In this document: piece by piece, positions 25,289-36,539 of the stretch
Numbering within the stretch: the first letter of the stretch is position 1
Layout of the letters: the number at the start of each line of letters is the position of its first letter
Assembly: GCA_019915135.1 (NCBI GenBank)
Contig: JAHLMK010000023.1
Location: forward strand, 248,001 to 312,000
Reading direction: 5' to 3'
Origin: Strobilurus pachycystidiatus
Taxonomy: Eukaryota; Basidiomycota; Agaricomycetes; Agaricales; Physalacriaceae
Length of the DNA stretch: 64,000 bases
The notes under the pieces: model-generated
Seen by the model: only the letters and a program-made list of their open reading frames with translations
What the model was told of the DNA's origin: nothing
Databases searched by the model: none
Translations under genes and position numbers: made by a program

Positions 25289-26156
25289 CGTGATAGAGTG
25301 AGAGAGATGTCTGTTTTGGCGCAAGCTCCCAGGAAAGCAACAACCGGTGAAATTTCGGACCGGAGCTACATACCATGGGACGCCATTGCCTGCCAATGGG
25401 CCTACCAATGCCATGGTGTGCTAGACCGTCCGATGTCAAGCGGGAATCGTCTACATTTCTTCGGTAGCATCGCGACAGTTCGGATGGTATCGACGGACGA
25501 TCCAGAGAACTGTGATATGTAAGTGCGGGATCGTGACTCAATGAGGCAAGCAAAAGAGTCCACAGCGAAGAGAGTAAGACGGAACGGAGGTGGTCGCAAT
25601 GGTCATCTTCGGAAGCTTTGGGTGGTCTAGCGAAGCTAGAATCTGCTAGAGTGGACTCGATAACTTATAAGTACCTCGTCGAGTGAATCACCATATAACA
25701 CCGTCCCCCCCTAATAGTAATTGAACCTCTGCCACGTGAAACGGTCACGTGGAGGTGCACGACGTGGCGGGAAACTTGAAAGACTTGAAGTTAGAGTCTT
25801 AGAGAGGGACAGCATTCAAATTGGGGGCAGAAGCAGAGTTCTACACATTCAGGATTAGCTTCCATATCACACCAGCACCTACTAGTGAGTGGAGAAGCCA
25901 GAAGATATAAGCCAAATAGAGAAATTTCATCACATCATGATCTTGAGGCGCGCGTAAATTGCGCCACGCAGTGGCACCAGGCACACACATCGGATAAGTA
26001 ATGCTACCGTATCCACTCACAAGTGCTCAGTGCTCACTTGTGACTTGAACATGCTGCTGCCTGCAGCTTGCGGTATTGCAAAAATCAAGATTTAAAAATT
26101 AAAAATTAAAAATCAAAAGGAAAATATCAAAATACCTTCTCTCATACGCAAAAGAG
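25289..26156. other. Intergenic region, no gene seen
   Basis: Upstream flank of the aldo-keto reductase. Contains two CACGTG palindromes near 25735-25755 and an AT-rich run of AAAAATTAAAAA type near 26090-26120 just before the tRNA. No coding region can be supported. Confidence 0.5.
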
Positions 26157-26252
26157 CGACGCCAGCAGGATTTGAACCTGCGCCCTCAAAGAGGAACAGA
26201 TAAGTTCGCCAAGGATTCGAATCTGTCGCCGTAACCACTTGGCTATAGCGCC
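26157..26252 (-). tRNA. tRNA-Ser(CGA) with intron
   Basis: Sixth tRNA-Ser gene, about 16 kb away from the other five. Anticodon loop TTCGAA, intron of about 14 nt, intact acceptor, variable and T arms, G discriminator. Confidence 0.93.
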
Positions 26253-26459
26253 CTGACGCTGTTCGGAGTATTGACCAATAATATTTGGGTATCTTACAAT
26301 CTCCCTCAGCCGACATCACAAAAAAGATCGGACAGTATCATAAGTCTGCGTTTGCTGACCGTATGCAATCTACTACACTTACCCGATGATGAAGGTGGCC
26401 ATGAAGCCAGCGCCTAGAAGCTACGGCGGCAGAGAATGACTTGACTCACTATTGCACAT

Positions 26460-28627
26460 CTACCTGTACTTATCACATATTGCCTGCCAGCCCAACTTCA
26501 AGAGAAGCAGAGGATGGAATAGATCGAGAGAAACCACATCCACCATCATGGCCAACCGCCAAAGTAGCTCCCCTACATGTGGAAAGAATTTAGTCTCTGC
26601 TCCGCTGAACCTCTGATAAATGTTGTGTACCTGCTTGCTTATCCTAGGTGACAAGTCAGACGGTTGCCTTCTGAAGATTTGAAAGTTCCACGGACCTTCA
26701 GTGCAAGACGCAAGAATTGGCCTAGAAGATGACGTTGAGGAGCACCCCAATCCAGAGTTTCACCCTCAAGTGGAATCGTGGTAGGATGACTGTAATCTGT
26801 AAATGGGGTCAAATCTTGAGGTCACTCAACAATCCGTTTATGTCTGATTACCAGATGCCTTGGTTCCTTCCCTAGTGCAAGGAGAATATCAGTACTATGG
26901 TTCGAAAACAGCATGTCAACCCACCAGATGCTTTTGCTCTTCTGTGCCTGCGACTTGAAAAATCGCGAGGAAAAGTCCCTCGGCAATGCATGAGTCTTGG
27001 TGGCATCCGGGGCATATTTAACACCACAAAGATGAGTGTTGAGGACTGCTGCTCCAAGTAGGGCTTTGAATGCACCTTGTCTATCGAATAGTAAACGCCT
27101 CACGTTCAAATCATGCCTGAGGCACGAGCCTACCCGAAGACGGGGTTCACGCGGGAGACACTATCCCCAATGGCAGTCCAATTTGAGGGGAGGCCAACCG
27201 CTGCCTCATAGTGAATGAGGAATGATGGTGCTCGAATCAGAGGTAAGTTCGACATACAATGAGAACGCGGAAATTCTCACGAGCGCGGACAAAACTGTAT
27301 GCCCTAGTATGCTCTATTTCTTTCAGCATATCCAAAAACTTTATAAACCATTCATAGACAGGTCGTTCGGTCGGCAGGCCCAACGTGTGGCGCTTGATGT
27401 CTTCAATTGTGTGCACGGCCCGGTCCAGAGCGTACCCTCCACAGGCAATGACAACTTTTGTTGGACGGTCAGATTTTACGAGAATACTATCGAGTTCGAG
27501 AAGCTTACGCCGATTATGCTCCACCTTCGCAACGATTAGACAATTGTGACCGTCCTCTCCTAGCATGGGATTCGTGACGTATATGTGGCCTCCGACATTG
27601 TCCCAGCCACCTGGGATGGGAAGCCGAGCAGCGAGGTCGGGTGGTATTGTGAAGTACGTAGAGGTGTAGTGCATCTTTGGATCGAAAGAAACTTTGTACT
27701 TGGCAAAGTCGCGACCTGTCGCTCGTTTGAGCCATTTCACGGTGCAATCTAGGGAGTCAAACAATGAGAATCTGGCTTCGCGCCAACAGAAAGACATACC
27801 GACAACAAGGTCAGCAGCAACGGTGTCCGTAGTGCCGTCGGATTTACGGACAGATACGGAGCTTGCGTAGCCGTCAGGCCCAACGTCCAGGCCAGAAACA
27901 GTCCCCACAATTTGTTGTATGTTGGAAGACGTGCTGAATGTCAGTCGCCTGATGATGGTCTCCAGCGCTTTACGCGATGCGAACAATGTCTTGGGAGCTT
28001 TGCGTGGCGTAGCGTACGGATGGCCGCGAATGTGCATCTTCGTAATCATCGGCGCAACACTGCGAACGAGCCTGAGTTATCATCACGAAAATGACTGACG
28101 AAGGAAATCCTACGAAATTTCAGACTTTGAACATTCCGCGTCAAAGTTGGGAAACAGGTATCGTAACCCACAATACAAGAAGCGAAAAGTGACTATCAAT
28201 CGGGAAGGTTGTTATTGATAGTGTTGGATCCAGTCAGACAAGTACTTACCGTGCAAGGAGTCATATTGCATGATACGCGACCGTGTGTTCTGCTGCGTCC
28301 AGCTATGGAGGACACATCCATCCGGAGAAGCAAGCCATCCTTCGGGCTCGATGATGAGAACATTCGTGAAATGATCGCTGCACACGCGAGCGGTAAGAAG
28401 ACCACCGATACTGTGTAGAGTTGTGATCAGTGTGCAGGAGGTCAACGAGGGTATCCTGACCTGCCCCCACAAACCACGGCAGTCCCGCGAATCTTCGACC
28501 CGGAGGGTCGAGCCAGTCCAAGGAGAGGGAGATCCAGATTGGCGGTTGTCTTCCACAAGAGGTAGTATCGAAGTGTCTTCCAGGCCGCAATCAGAGAGAG
28601 ACAGAAAGCAGTAATGAGGAGTAGCAT
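26460..28627 (-). CDS. FAD-dependent monooxygenase-like protein
   Basis: Flavoprotein of the FAD/NAD(P)-binding superfamily with a hydrophobic N-terminal anchor (MLLLITAFCLSLIAAW). At least eight exons. Splicing AG|GTCAGG...ACAG restores the dinucleotide-binding motif VVCGGSIGGLLTARVC followed by the acidic VLIIEPEG. Later exons give LRYLFPNFDAECSKSEIS, VAPMITKMHIRGHPYATP and DLVVDCTVKWLKRATG. Splicing C|GTGAGA (about 27285) restores VRAPPSFLIHYEAAVGLPSN and the second FAD motif TAIGDSVSRVNPVFGQG. The C-terminus ends in SLDLFHPLLLLKLGWQAI. Similar fungal proteins act on terpenoid, aromatic or fatty substrates; the specific reaction is unknown. The last two introns were not fully resolved. Confidence 0.72.
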
Positions 28628-28785
28628 GTTGGGAGATGATTTTGATGAGCATAGAGTGAAGGACCGTCTTTATGAGTGAACCAGAAACAAGGGCTGGCGC
28701 GCAAGCCGAGTACGCCGTCAATTCCAGGACTAGAATTGTTGATGAGCGCTGAACGCTAACTAATACCAGTATACTGGCTTCCAAG

Positions 28786-29165
28786 TCATGCTGACCTGCC
28801 CGAGCGGTGTTGACTTGCCTGCGACTGTGTCGGCCACACCCAAGATCTCCGGGAGACTCCCGAATCTCTAGGTTTGATGAAAGATATTACGCCGGCGCTA
28901 CTCGCAGTTGTGAAGTCAATAACCGCCGTGGTAGGCATGTAAACGCCATAGAATCTGAAAACGTATATGAGCGCTGATCGTGATTGGCAGTGCATGATGA
29001 TGATTCAGATGGGGGGAGACGAAGGTTGATGACAATGAGAGGACAAAAACCTTGACTTTCAAGTTATTCAAGGTCATGTGTTTGCCTCCCACCACGACCA
29101 CACCATTGTCACCAAGTTTGGTTCGTTCGGGCGTCTCCCTTACTGGCTCCTCGCTTATGGACATG
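28786..29165 (-). CDS. Possible short divergent hypothetical gene
   Basis: A minus-strand start reads MSISEEPVRETPERTKLGDN then GVVVVGGKHMTLNNLKVK, and after a probable intron a frame reads FYGVYMPTTAVIDFTTASSA. The donor is weak and the phase does not fit cleanly. It lies about 200 bp from, and divergent to, the methyltransferase gene. Could be a real small protein or chance. The gap 28628-29362 holds nothing else. Confidence 0.25.
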
Positions 29166-29362
29166 CGACTAGGGATTGATGGGAATATAAAAGCACTCTG
29201 TGGGCAGACGCTAACCGACGGAAGGGTTTGCATACGCGGTTTGGAAGCAGGTCCTGCACAGTCTTGAGGTGAGTGTGATTCGGCCTTCTAACTGCTTTGC
29301 AGATTTGATCACCTTGAGCAGAAGACTCAAAGCACGCGCTGCTATATCGCTGATACCAGGAC

Positions 29363-30628
29363 ATGGACGCCCTGCTGGCACTATTCATACCCCTTCTCGT
29401 TGCATATATTATCGTTCGCGTGCTCCCCATGCGCCCGTTTGCTCCCTCGAATCGCCCGGTCCCTCCCATCTCGCCAGGTGCAGTATTCCTGCATCACACA
29501 ACTCCAGCCGCGTTGTCCTCCATCCTACGCGTTCTCCCGTCTTTCTCCACCTCCCACTCCCAGACGCTGTTTCCAGCAATGCCCCACCCCTCACTACCAC
29601 GCACGCAAATGCGGCTCCTGCGCGGCATTGGGTACGAAGAAAAGCTCAGGCGAGGACGGCAGTATGGAGAGGCAAACGCACGCGTCGTTGGCTGGATCGG
29701 TGATATCGTTAGAGCTCAGCTTTCGGACCAGCCGCCTAGTCGTCCGTGGTCCTGGTGGCGGCAACTATGGAAATCTGGGGATGGAAATGCGAGCGACGTT
29801 GGGCGTATCCGCGAGGCACTCCGACACGTCGTGCGGGACTGGAGCGACGAAGGACGGAAAGAACGCGAGAAGGTGTTCGCACCAATTTTGGACGCGTTGG
29901 CTCTGTCAGGGCAAGGGACGCGTCGCATTCTCATTCCAGGATGTGGACTAGGTCGACTGGCGTACGAGGTGGCACGAATGGACCCAACATGGGAGGTGAC
30001 TGCTATTGAGATGTCGCCGTATATGAATATCGTGAGACGTGCAATCTTGCCTCCGGACGGGGCCAGCATCGATGGACAGCACTCGATGTACCCATACTCA
30101 TGGTGGTGGTCGCATCAGCGCAACACCGAGAACCTCTTTCGTCCCGTCTCATTTCCCGATAGCACACCCGTTCGAATGCCCAATCTCAAGTTTGAGGAGG
30201 GTGACTTTTTGCAACATCGGGATGACTCCTTCCTCTCCGCTCTTGCACCGGATCCATTGGCCATAGCCCTCCCCGGTCCACGTTCTTCTCCTTCTCCCAG
30301 AGGCTACGACACCATCATCACCCTGTTTTTCATCGACGCTCTCCCCAATATAGTCCGCACCATCTCACGTATATACTCTCTCCTTCGGCCTGGTGGTGTC
30401 TGGATCAACCTCGGCCCATTGCTGTACGGTGTGGGCGGAAAGGCAAACCAGAGGGTCGAGCTGACATTAGACGAGGTTGTGGATGTAGCAGAGGCCATAG
30501 GCTTTGAGTTCAAGCGCATGGAAGGAGATAGGACGACTCGTACCATTGAGTGCGAGTACACTTGTGATGACCGTGCAATGATGCGTTGGGTATACCAGGC
30601 AGAGCATTGGATTGCACACAAAACCTAA
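29363..30628 (+). CDS. Carnosine N-methyltransferase homologue (N2227 family)
   Basis: SAM-dependent methyltransferase of the CARNMT1/N2227 family; the human member makes anserine from carnosine. A single exon of 421 residues. The N-terminus starts with a hydrophobic segment (MDALLALFIPLLVAYIIVRV), which is an addition compared with the human enzyme. Family motifs: RRILIPGCGLGRLAYEVAR (SAM binding), VTAIEMSPYMNIVRRAIL, GYDTIITLFFIDALPNIVRT, GGVWINLGPLLYG and FKRMEGDRTTRTIECEYTCD. The true substrate in a fungus is unknown, because carnosine is not a typical fungal metabolite. Confidence 0.85.
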   Translation: MDALLALFIPLLVAYIIVRVLPMRPFAPSNRPVPPISPGAVFLHHTTPAALSSILRVLPSFSTSHSQTLFPAMPHPSLPRTQMRLLRGIGYEEKLRRGRQYGEANARVVGWIGDIVRAQLSDQPPSRPWSWWRQLWKSGDGNASDVGRIREALRHVVRDWSDEGRKEREKVFAPILDALALSGQGTRRILIPGCGLGRLAYEVARMDPTWEVTAIEMSPYMNIVRRAILPPDGASIDGQHSMYPYSWWWSHQRNTENLFRPVSFPDSTPVRMPNLKFEEGDFLQHRDDSFLSALAPDPLAIALPGPRSSPSPRGYDTIITLFFIDALPNIVRTISRIYSLLRPGGVWINLGPLLYGVGGKANQRVELTLDEVVDVAEAIGFEFKRMEGDRTTRTIECEYTCDDRAMMRWVYQAEHWIAHKT

Positions 30629-32218
30629 TCAAACTAGACGGCAGTGGCTAATTCGCTACGCATTCTGCTCGTGCAGAAAAAGCAACATCTGGCATCAACA
30701 TCTTTCGTTTCGTTTCAACGGTTGTAACTTATTGTATTGAGTATTTGCCTACGCTACAGCCCTAGTAAACCTACAGTAAAGAACAAAGTGGAAGAGGATG
30801 CAAACAAGATGTCAACCCATCGTGAACGCCCCCGCATTTTGAGAGCGGGCACGCTGTTTGGTATTCCGGGATCCTTGCGTTGATGTTCCGGGCGTTTAAA
30901 ACGGCGCACGAGTAGGAAAAGAGTCGCGCGCCGTAGTTATCGCCCGGGTCGACACAGTAAAAAAAGACACCCCATGAGGCGGGTGGGTATGAGAAGCTGG
31001 TTGTTGCTGTAGTTGTTATACGAAAATGGCGTGGGCAACCTATTTGGTGAGGAGATGTGAGGCAGGTCAAATGAATGGAGGCCTGTAGAAGCGATGGGAG
31101 TGCAATTGATATATCATTAGGCGAATGTGAGGAAGAGAGAGGGAGTTAGAAGCTGGTTGGGAGTGACAGTGAAATAGGGCAGTGGTCCGGTGGAGGACGT
31201 TGGTTACTTGGTAAGGAAGGGACCGGAGGAAATTTTCGAGGTCATCGATGATCGTGGGAAACATTCGGCAACAGCCGCAGACACGACGAGGTGTGCTTCC
31301 GAAGATTACTGTAACCAGGTGTCCCCGAGGGCCCAATCCTTGCGTATGGTTGCTTAGATTCTGGAATAAAAAACAACAATTATGGTCGGGATGTCAGACA
31401 TTGATAGCAGTGGCTCAAACAAGCTCGCGAATGGCGGCCTTCGGCCGCCATTCGCTCGCATGTTTTCGCCCTAAGTATTCATAGTAATACATAGAATCAC
31501 TGTACCACTACCCAAACAGTTCAGGCCTGACGACGCCATCAGTGTAGAGGCGCACTGTAAACAAGTGCTCGCTGCACAGTACTTCGTGGCAGCATATAGA
31601 TCTTACGATCTCTAGATTCCTCTCAAATCTTTGAGAATGTAAGGCTTGAGGTTGTTCAAATTTGGATGCCCGGACTCCCTTGGTAATGACGGCTCGAACA
31701 AGCTCGCCGAATAGCGGCCTTCGGCCGCCATTCGCTCGCATGTTTTCGCCTAAGTAAGTAGTGATCTAGTAACCTCAGACAGCGATCATGGTGCGAAAGG
31801 AGTACACTGGCATTCCTGCGTGCACAGACGCGAGTGCTCAAGATTTTTGATGGTATCGTGCTTAGCTGAGGTTAATGGTGAGACGACCGTAGCGCCGCTG
31901 GATGCCGGGACGCTGCCCTCGCTGCCACGCTCATCCGAATATTCTACAAAATTGAGCTTCCAGCCAAAATAGGGGTATGTTTCCCATTGTAGCCACGGCC
32001 ATCAATAAGTGAGACAACGGCATCCATTATTTCCTTTTCCTGTGAGTAGGGAGAGTCCTTGCTTGAACGCAAGGAAATACTGTATACGACGTTGATTACA
32101 ATTTGGTCTGGAATAATTGATACAAGCAGGTTAGAACATTGTGATGCTACATATGGTCCAAAGAGTGCGGGAATAATGAAAGTGGTCGTACTTGTCTAAG
32201 AGTCCAGACGTCCATGTC
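30629..32218. other. Intergenic region with hairpin repeats
   Basis: No coding region can be supported. The only structured sequence is the repeat pair at 31414-31475 and 31690-31756, described separately. The left part is the 3' flank of the methyltransferase and the right part the 3' flank of the GH16 gene. Confidence 0.5.
31414..31756. repeat. Two copies of a ~60-bp hairpin repeat
   Basis: Copies at about 31414-31475 and 31690-31756 share GGCTC-AACAAGCTCGC, then GCGGCCTTCGGCCGCCATTC and GCTCGCATGTTTTCGCC followed by TAAGTA. The first copy forms a near-perfect hairpin with arms GCGAATGGCGGCC/GGCCGCCATTCGC around a TTC loop. One arm base is changed in the second copy. Could be a tiny mobile element or an RNA hairpin; no terminal duplications were recognised. 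Confidence 0.7.
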
Positions 32219-34735
32219 TCAATCACAACCATCCACCAGGGAGTTTTTGGGCACGGTTTGCCCATAGTCGTCTACCCAGGTAGTCAGATTGGGGTTTGTA
32301 TATGCGTCAGAGTATCTGATGGTATCTGTGATCAGTATGCCTGTCATCAAACGATGGTTGAACGTACGTTGCGATGTACGCTGCGGTGGGGAAGTCGTCC
32401 GGGTCGCATCCAACGTTGAGGTTGTCCGGGTCTTGATACACTCGCACGTAGTCGATGAGCATGTAGACAGGGAACACCATGTCGTCCAAATCGATAGAAC
32501 CAAAGTTATAGGACATTCCCAAATTGGCCAATAAGTACTGGAAACCGTCAATATTGGTGTACAGTAAGACCACGCAAGACAAATGATCAAGAACGTACCA
32601 TGGGTTCATTGGGAACTGGGCGAGCGGATATCTCAGTGTCCGTGTCAGCCCCAACACCAGCAGCGTTCAAGGTCCAGGCTAGAACACCGTTGTTCACCCA
32701 ACTGATGTACTGCACAAACATGAGCAAGGCTGGAAGATATCTTCAGAAATTGACCCTCACAGCATCGTCTGCTGCATAACCTGTGACAAATCAGTCATTG
32801 CCCAAGTTTTCTATCTGAGGTGCTTACCAGGTTTATACTCGAATCCATAAACGGCGAAGCAACCACTTTCGTACTGGTAGCAATCCTGATTCGTTTCGCT
32901 GACTACAGACGTGGATTGCTGATAGTCTCCTCCAAGATAACTGTTGAGACTCGAGACCGTAGAGTCGGCAATAATCAAGTTGTCCGTGGTGTTGTCCCAT
33001 ACGTACCCCGCGTTGAATGGCTGAGCGCGACGAGGTCAGGAAAGATGCAGACTCGAATGTTGCGAGTACGTACGGCCCATTGTCCAGACTGCGAGACATA
33101 TCCTACGCTATCACTGACCTTTTTGTGTGTTTCGTTCAGTGTGACGGCAGTGAAGTAAAGAGCTTGGTACTGACTTGGGCTTCAAACATGTCAATTTCCG
33201 GGGCTGACCGTCCGACATAGGTCCCATCGCTGTGTTTAGGACCGGGGTGACTTTCTCCATCGCACGTACAACGCGATAGCCGTTGACCAGGAAGGTAAGA
33301 TAGCTCATAATTGTAATCAGAAGTGCCGCTGGTCGTTGCAGCGGTCGGTAATCCGTCGATAGTCTGATTGGGTGCTGTCCCGACGTCGCATGCATCGTAT
33401 GAGTACGGCCACTACGAGTTTCGGTCAGGGGAGCGGGACGATGAGTAAGAACTGGCTTACAGTTCCTTCCAAACTTGCGCCATAACCAGCACGGCCAAGA
33501 TTACCCATCGCCCAAACAGCGGGCCACAAACCTACGACAGAGCTGGCCCCAGGAAGTTGTACGCCAGCCTCAAAATAGCCACCCGTGAAACAGAACTTGT
33601 TCCTATAGATCGATCAGCGAGATGGCCTGGAGTGGTGGCACGAACGATTTCTACCATGATGACAGCATCCCTGGAAGCAATTATCAGCCTGGAGCCTAGA
33701 TTTTGAACAACATATCGAAACGAACCTCCTTGATAATCTAGTCCATGAGTTGACTTTTCTGACAGCGTGATTTTCAAGGAGCCGTTTTCAGTCGTTATCC
33801 CACCCGGTGAGTACCACTCCAGGTTGTTTGTCGACTGCAGACAAGTTGAGAAAACGACGGATGAAGTTATAGAGATTGTACCCAGTAATGCAAATCGGCC
33901 GCTTCCCAGTACGGATCTTCCCCGGGATAGAATGTTCGACCCTCCTGCTCGAACTCGTCTGAAAACACCAGAACCCAGTCAGACCTGTCGCGCAAGCTTG
34001 CTTTGGTGTATGCAGATGAAGGTGTATCTTGGTCTATCAGACCAAAGTTGCCCATAGATGGGACCTGATTCGCGATGTCAGAACATGATGGACGGATGGA
34101 GGGGTATCTCGTACTTGTCCTGACGCGTTTACTCCCAAAGGCTCATTTGTGCTCGAGGATGATATCTGGTTTTGTATATAGGTCAAGACAGGGTAGCCCA
34201 GGCTAAGAAAGTGCGTTAGTCAGAGTAAGATCTCGCGCGAAGGCTTCAAGCAGAGCAACTCACAAAAGCATGAGAATACAAAGAGCAAGAAGCACCAGGC
34301 AGCCCAAGTTGGCGAATCCTCTCTTGGAAAACGATATGGTCTCATCCTCCCCATTTTGAACAGTGGATAAATGGAGGTCATCGTCTGGTTCGGGGACGTT
34401 GGGAGAAATATTGGAGCCCCATGACCGTGGGTCTGCCCCAAGCGAGAACTGCGAAGATGAAGGAGACTTCGTCAGGAGCGCGCTTTGGCGTCTAGTAGAC
34501 GCAGAGGACAGACCTTCTCAGATATTGACGCTACTCGCGAGCCCGATGAGGCGGCAGTATATGGAGACTCTGCCTACATAATGAAGGTCATTGTTAGCCC
34601 AGGATGACACCGCTTGCTGCTCACCCAGGAATTGCGAGCACTTGAGGGACCCCATTGATGCGAGTTGGTTGTCGAAGACGGCGAAATCAAGCTGGCGGTT
34701 GAGCCTTCGGTAGCACCGCGACGCGCGTAGGCCAT
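32219..34735 (-). CDS. SKN1/KRE6-type GH16 beta-glucan synthesis protein
   Basis: Type II membrane protein of the secretory pathway needed for beta-1,6-glucan assembly in the cell wall. About ten exons from [20 protein letters not shown] to a TGA at 32219. A Ser-rich cytosolic N-terminus is followed by one membrane helix ([18 protein letters not shown], about 34250-34310). Luminal GH16/SKN1 motifs are [62 protein letters not shown], the catalytic-type [11 protein letters not shown] (about 33180-33212) and [12 protein letters not shown] with [10 protein letters not shown]. Two Cys near the C-terminus may pair. Several introns were placed by frame only. Confidence 0.83.
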
Positions 34736-36539
34736 AACCTGGTATTTGAGTCTAGGAGGAGGAGGGAAAGGTATATGATGATAGGTCGTTTACAAGGAAA
34801 AGGGCATGGATGGAGGCTCGATGAGGGAGCAGTCAAAACATTTGAAGAGGGGTATATCATTGTAACGACGTTATTAATATAACTTGCCAGCGCTGCGGGA
34901 TTCGACTCAAACGCGAGAGGGCGCAATCGCGCGATCAAACTTACAACATGAGGTTGAGGCGGCCAATTTTGCCGCCGCTCAGCTCTCCACCGTCGGATAT
35001 AGCCTGAGGCGGACATTCGAACACTAGAACTTGTACCAGGAGCTAGCTTTCAAAGTGAGTGAATACGGCAGGACTGCGGAGGGCATCTGGAAGCATGGAA
35101 GTTAGAGTCTGAGAAGAAAAACCGGAGTCTTCCGTGCCACTGATTGCCAAAACGGCTTACACTGCGCTCCCTGCGCAGGCGCAGTCATTTGGGTGCTGTC
35201 TCCAATTTAGCAGCCTGTAATAACGCGTTATTAAGGTGAACGATTATCTTCATCCGACGATAGAGGCTGGAATTCGAGACTGACGCGTCGTGTAAGTAGT
35301 TAGGCTTGATCATCTCTTGCTCAGAATTCTTCCTTATATTTGGCCATTGGCACCGTCCATCGTTGGCCTCGCTTGATTGCAAGCGCAGTTGAAGCGCTCT
35401 CCTTCAAATTCTGATCAGTGTTAGTTACTTAGTACACGGCTCTGACTTGAAGCTTGTAGCCTCGACCTCTGAATCGAGATTCAATACGCTGATTCTACGC
35501 GCCTCTTCGTCTGTCTCTGGGAAGACATGCACCTTCAATCAAGCTCTGCCAACGGCGGTATATCATCTGACCGGTACCCTCTCCGACACCACTTCTCGGA
35601 AAATCGAATCCAAATGCTCAGTCTACATAGCTCGCTACGGCGAACAGCATGGATGACGGGGAGTACTTGTCTGCTCTACTGTTTGACTCCTCCGTTGATG
35701 TCGTACACACTATGCTTGACGTAAAATGCTCACGATGATGTGTGGCGTTGATGTATCGGCATCAGATTTCCTTGTGAACGCGGCCCATCGCAGCAAGAGT
35801 CCCACGCCGCTCGAAGCGCTTCATTTTCTTGCGACATCTAAGCTCTTCAGAATCTCTTTGGTTCATCGCTTCCGCGGACTCGCGAGCTCGCAGATTAACG
35901 GGGCACTCGTGCAGGTCAATCACATTCAAACACGGATCTCCGTGCAGGTTCTGCTCAGCCGCCTTGACCGTTACACGTACGGGTTGAGTTTGTGGCTCAG
36001 GCAGAAATCTTCTGTTCTGGATTTACGACAGCCAGCAACGGAGCACATGAAATTCAAAGCGGGGAACTCTGGCGAACAGGTCGTTATGGATCAAGGCGTC
36101 AATAAAGTTAAAAATCCTGATGTGACACGAGTGCCTGAGAAACATTTAAGCATTCAAAAATACAAATTGAAACGAAGGGTTGCTCGGAGACAGACATTAA
36201 ATTTACTGTATATCATCTATGACCAGAGGCGGACCAGAGGGCGGAGCGCGCCAATACATTTACACATCCGAGCGTTGTCCCGGCAACTCTAACTTAATTA
36301 ACGGACTCGGAGGATATTAGGGTCGCCGATCTACGTTGGACGGGACGACGGGGGAACCCATTCGCGGCCACGATGCTGGCACGAGGAGGCGCAGGTTCTG
36401 CTATTGTTCTGCTATGACTCTGTTCGGCGTTCAAGGGCATTATTGCAATCAAAACTAAGCGAAGCACAAGGGGCCGCTGTATGATAGGCTGATTAGTGTG
36501 ACCCGTGACATTTCCCTGTTTTCTTTCTCCCAGCCTGCC
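34736..36539. other. Long intergenic region, no supported gene
   Basis: A plus-strand frame of 188 codons exists at 35726-36292, but it has no recognisable motif and lacks neighbouring exons. It is not called. No repeats longer than about 20 bp were noticed. The right 200 bp is the presumed promoter of the Ser-rich gene. Confidence 0.4.

Noticed and set aside
35726..36292. 188-codon plus-strand open frame
   Set aside because: No recognisable motif, no flanking exons and no compositional support; left as intergenic.
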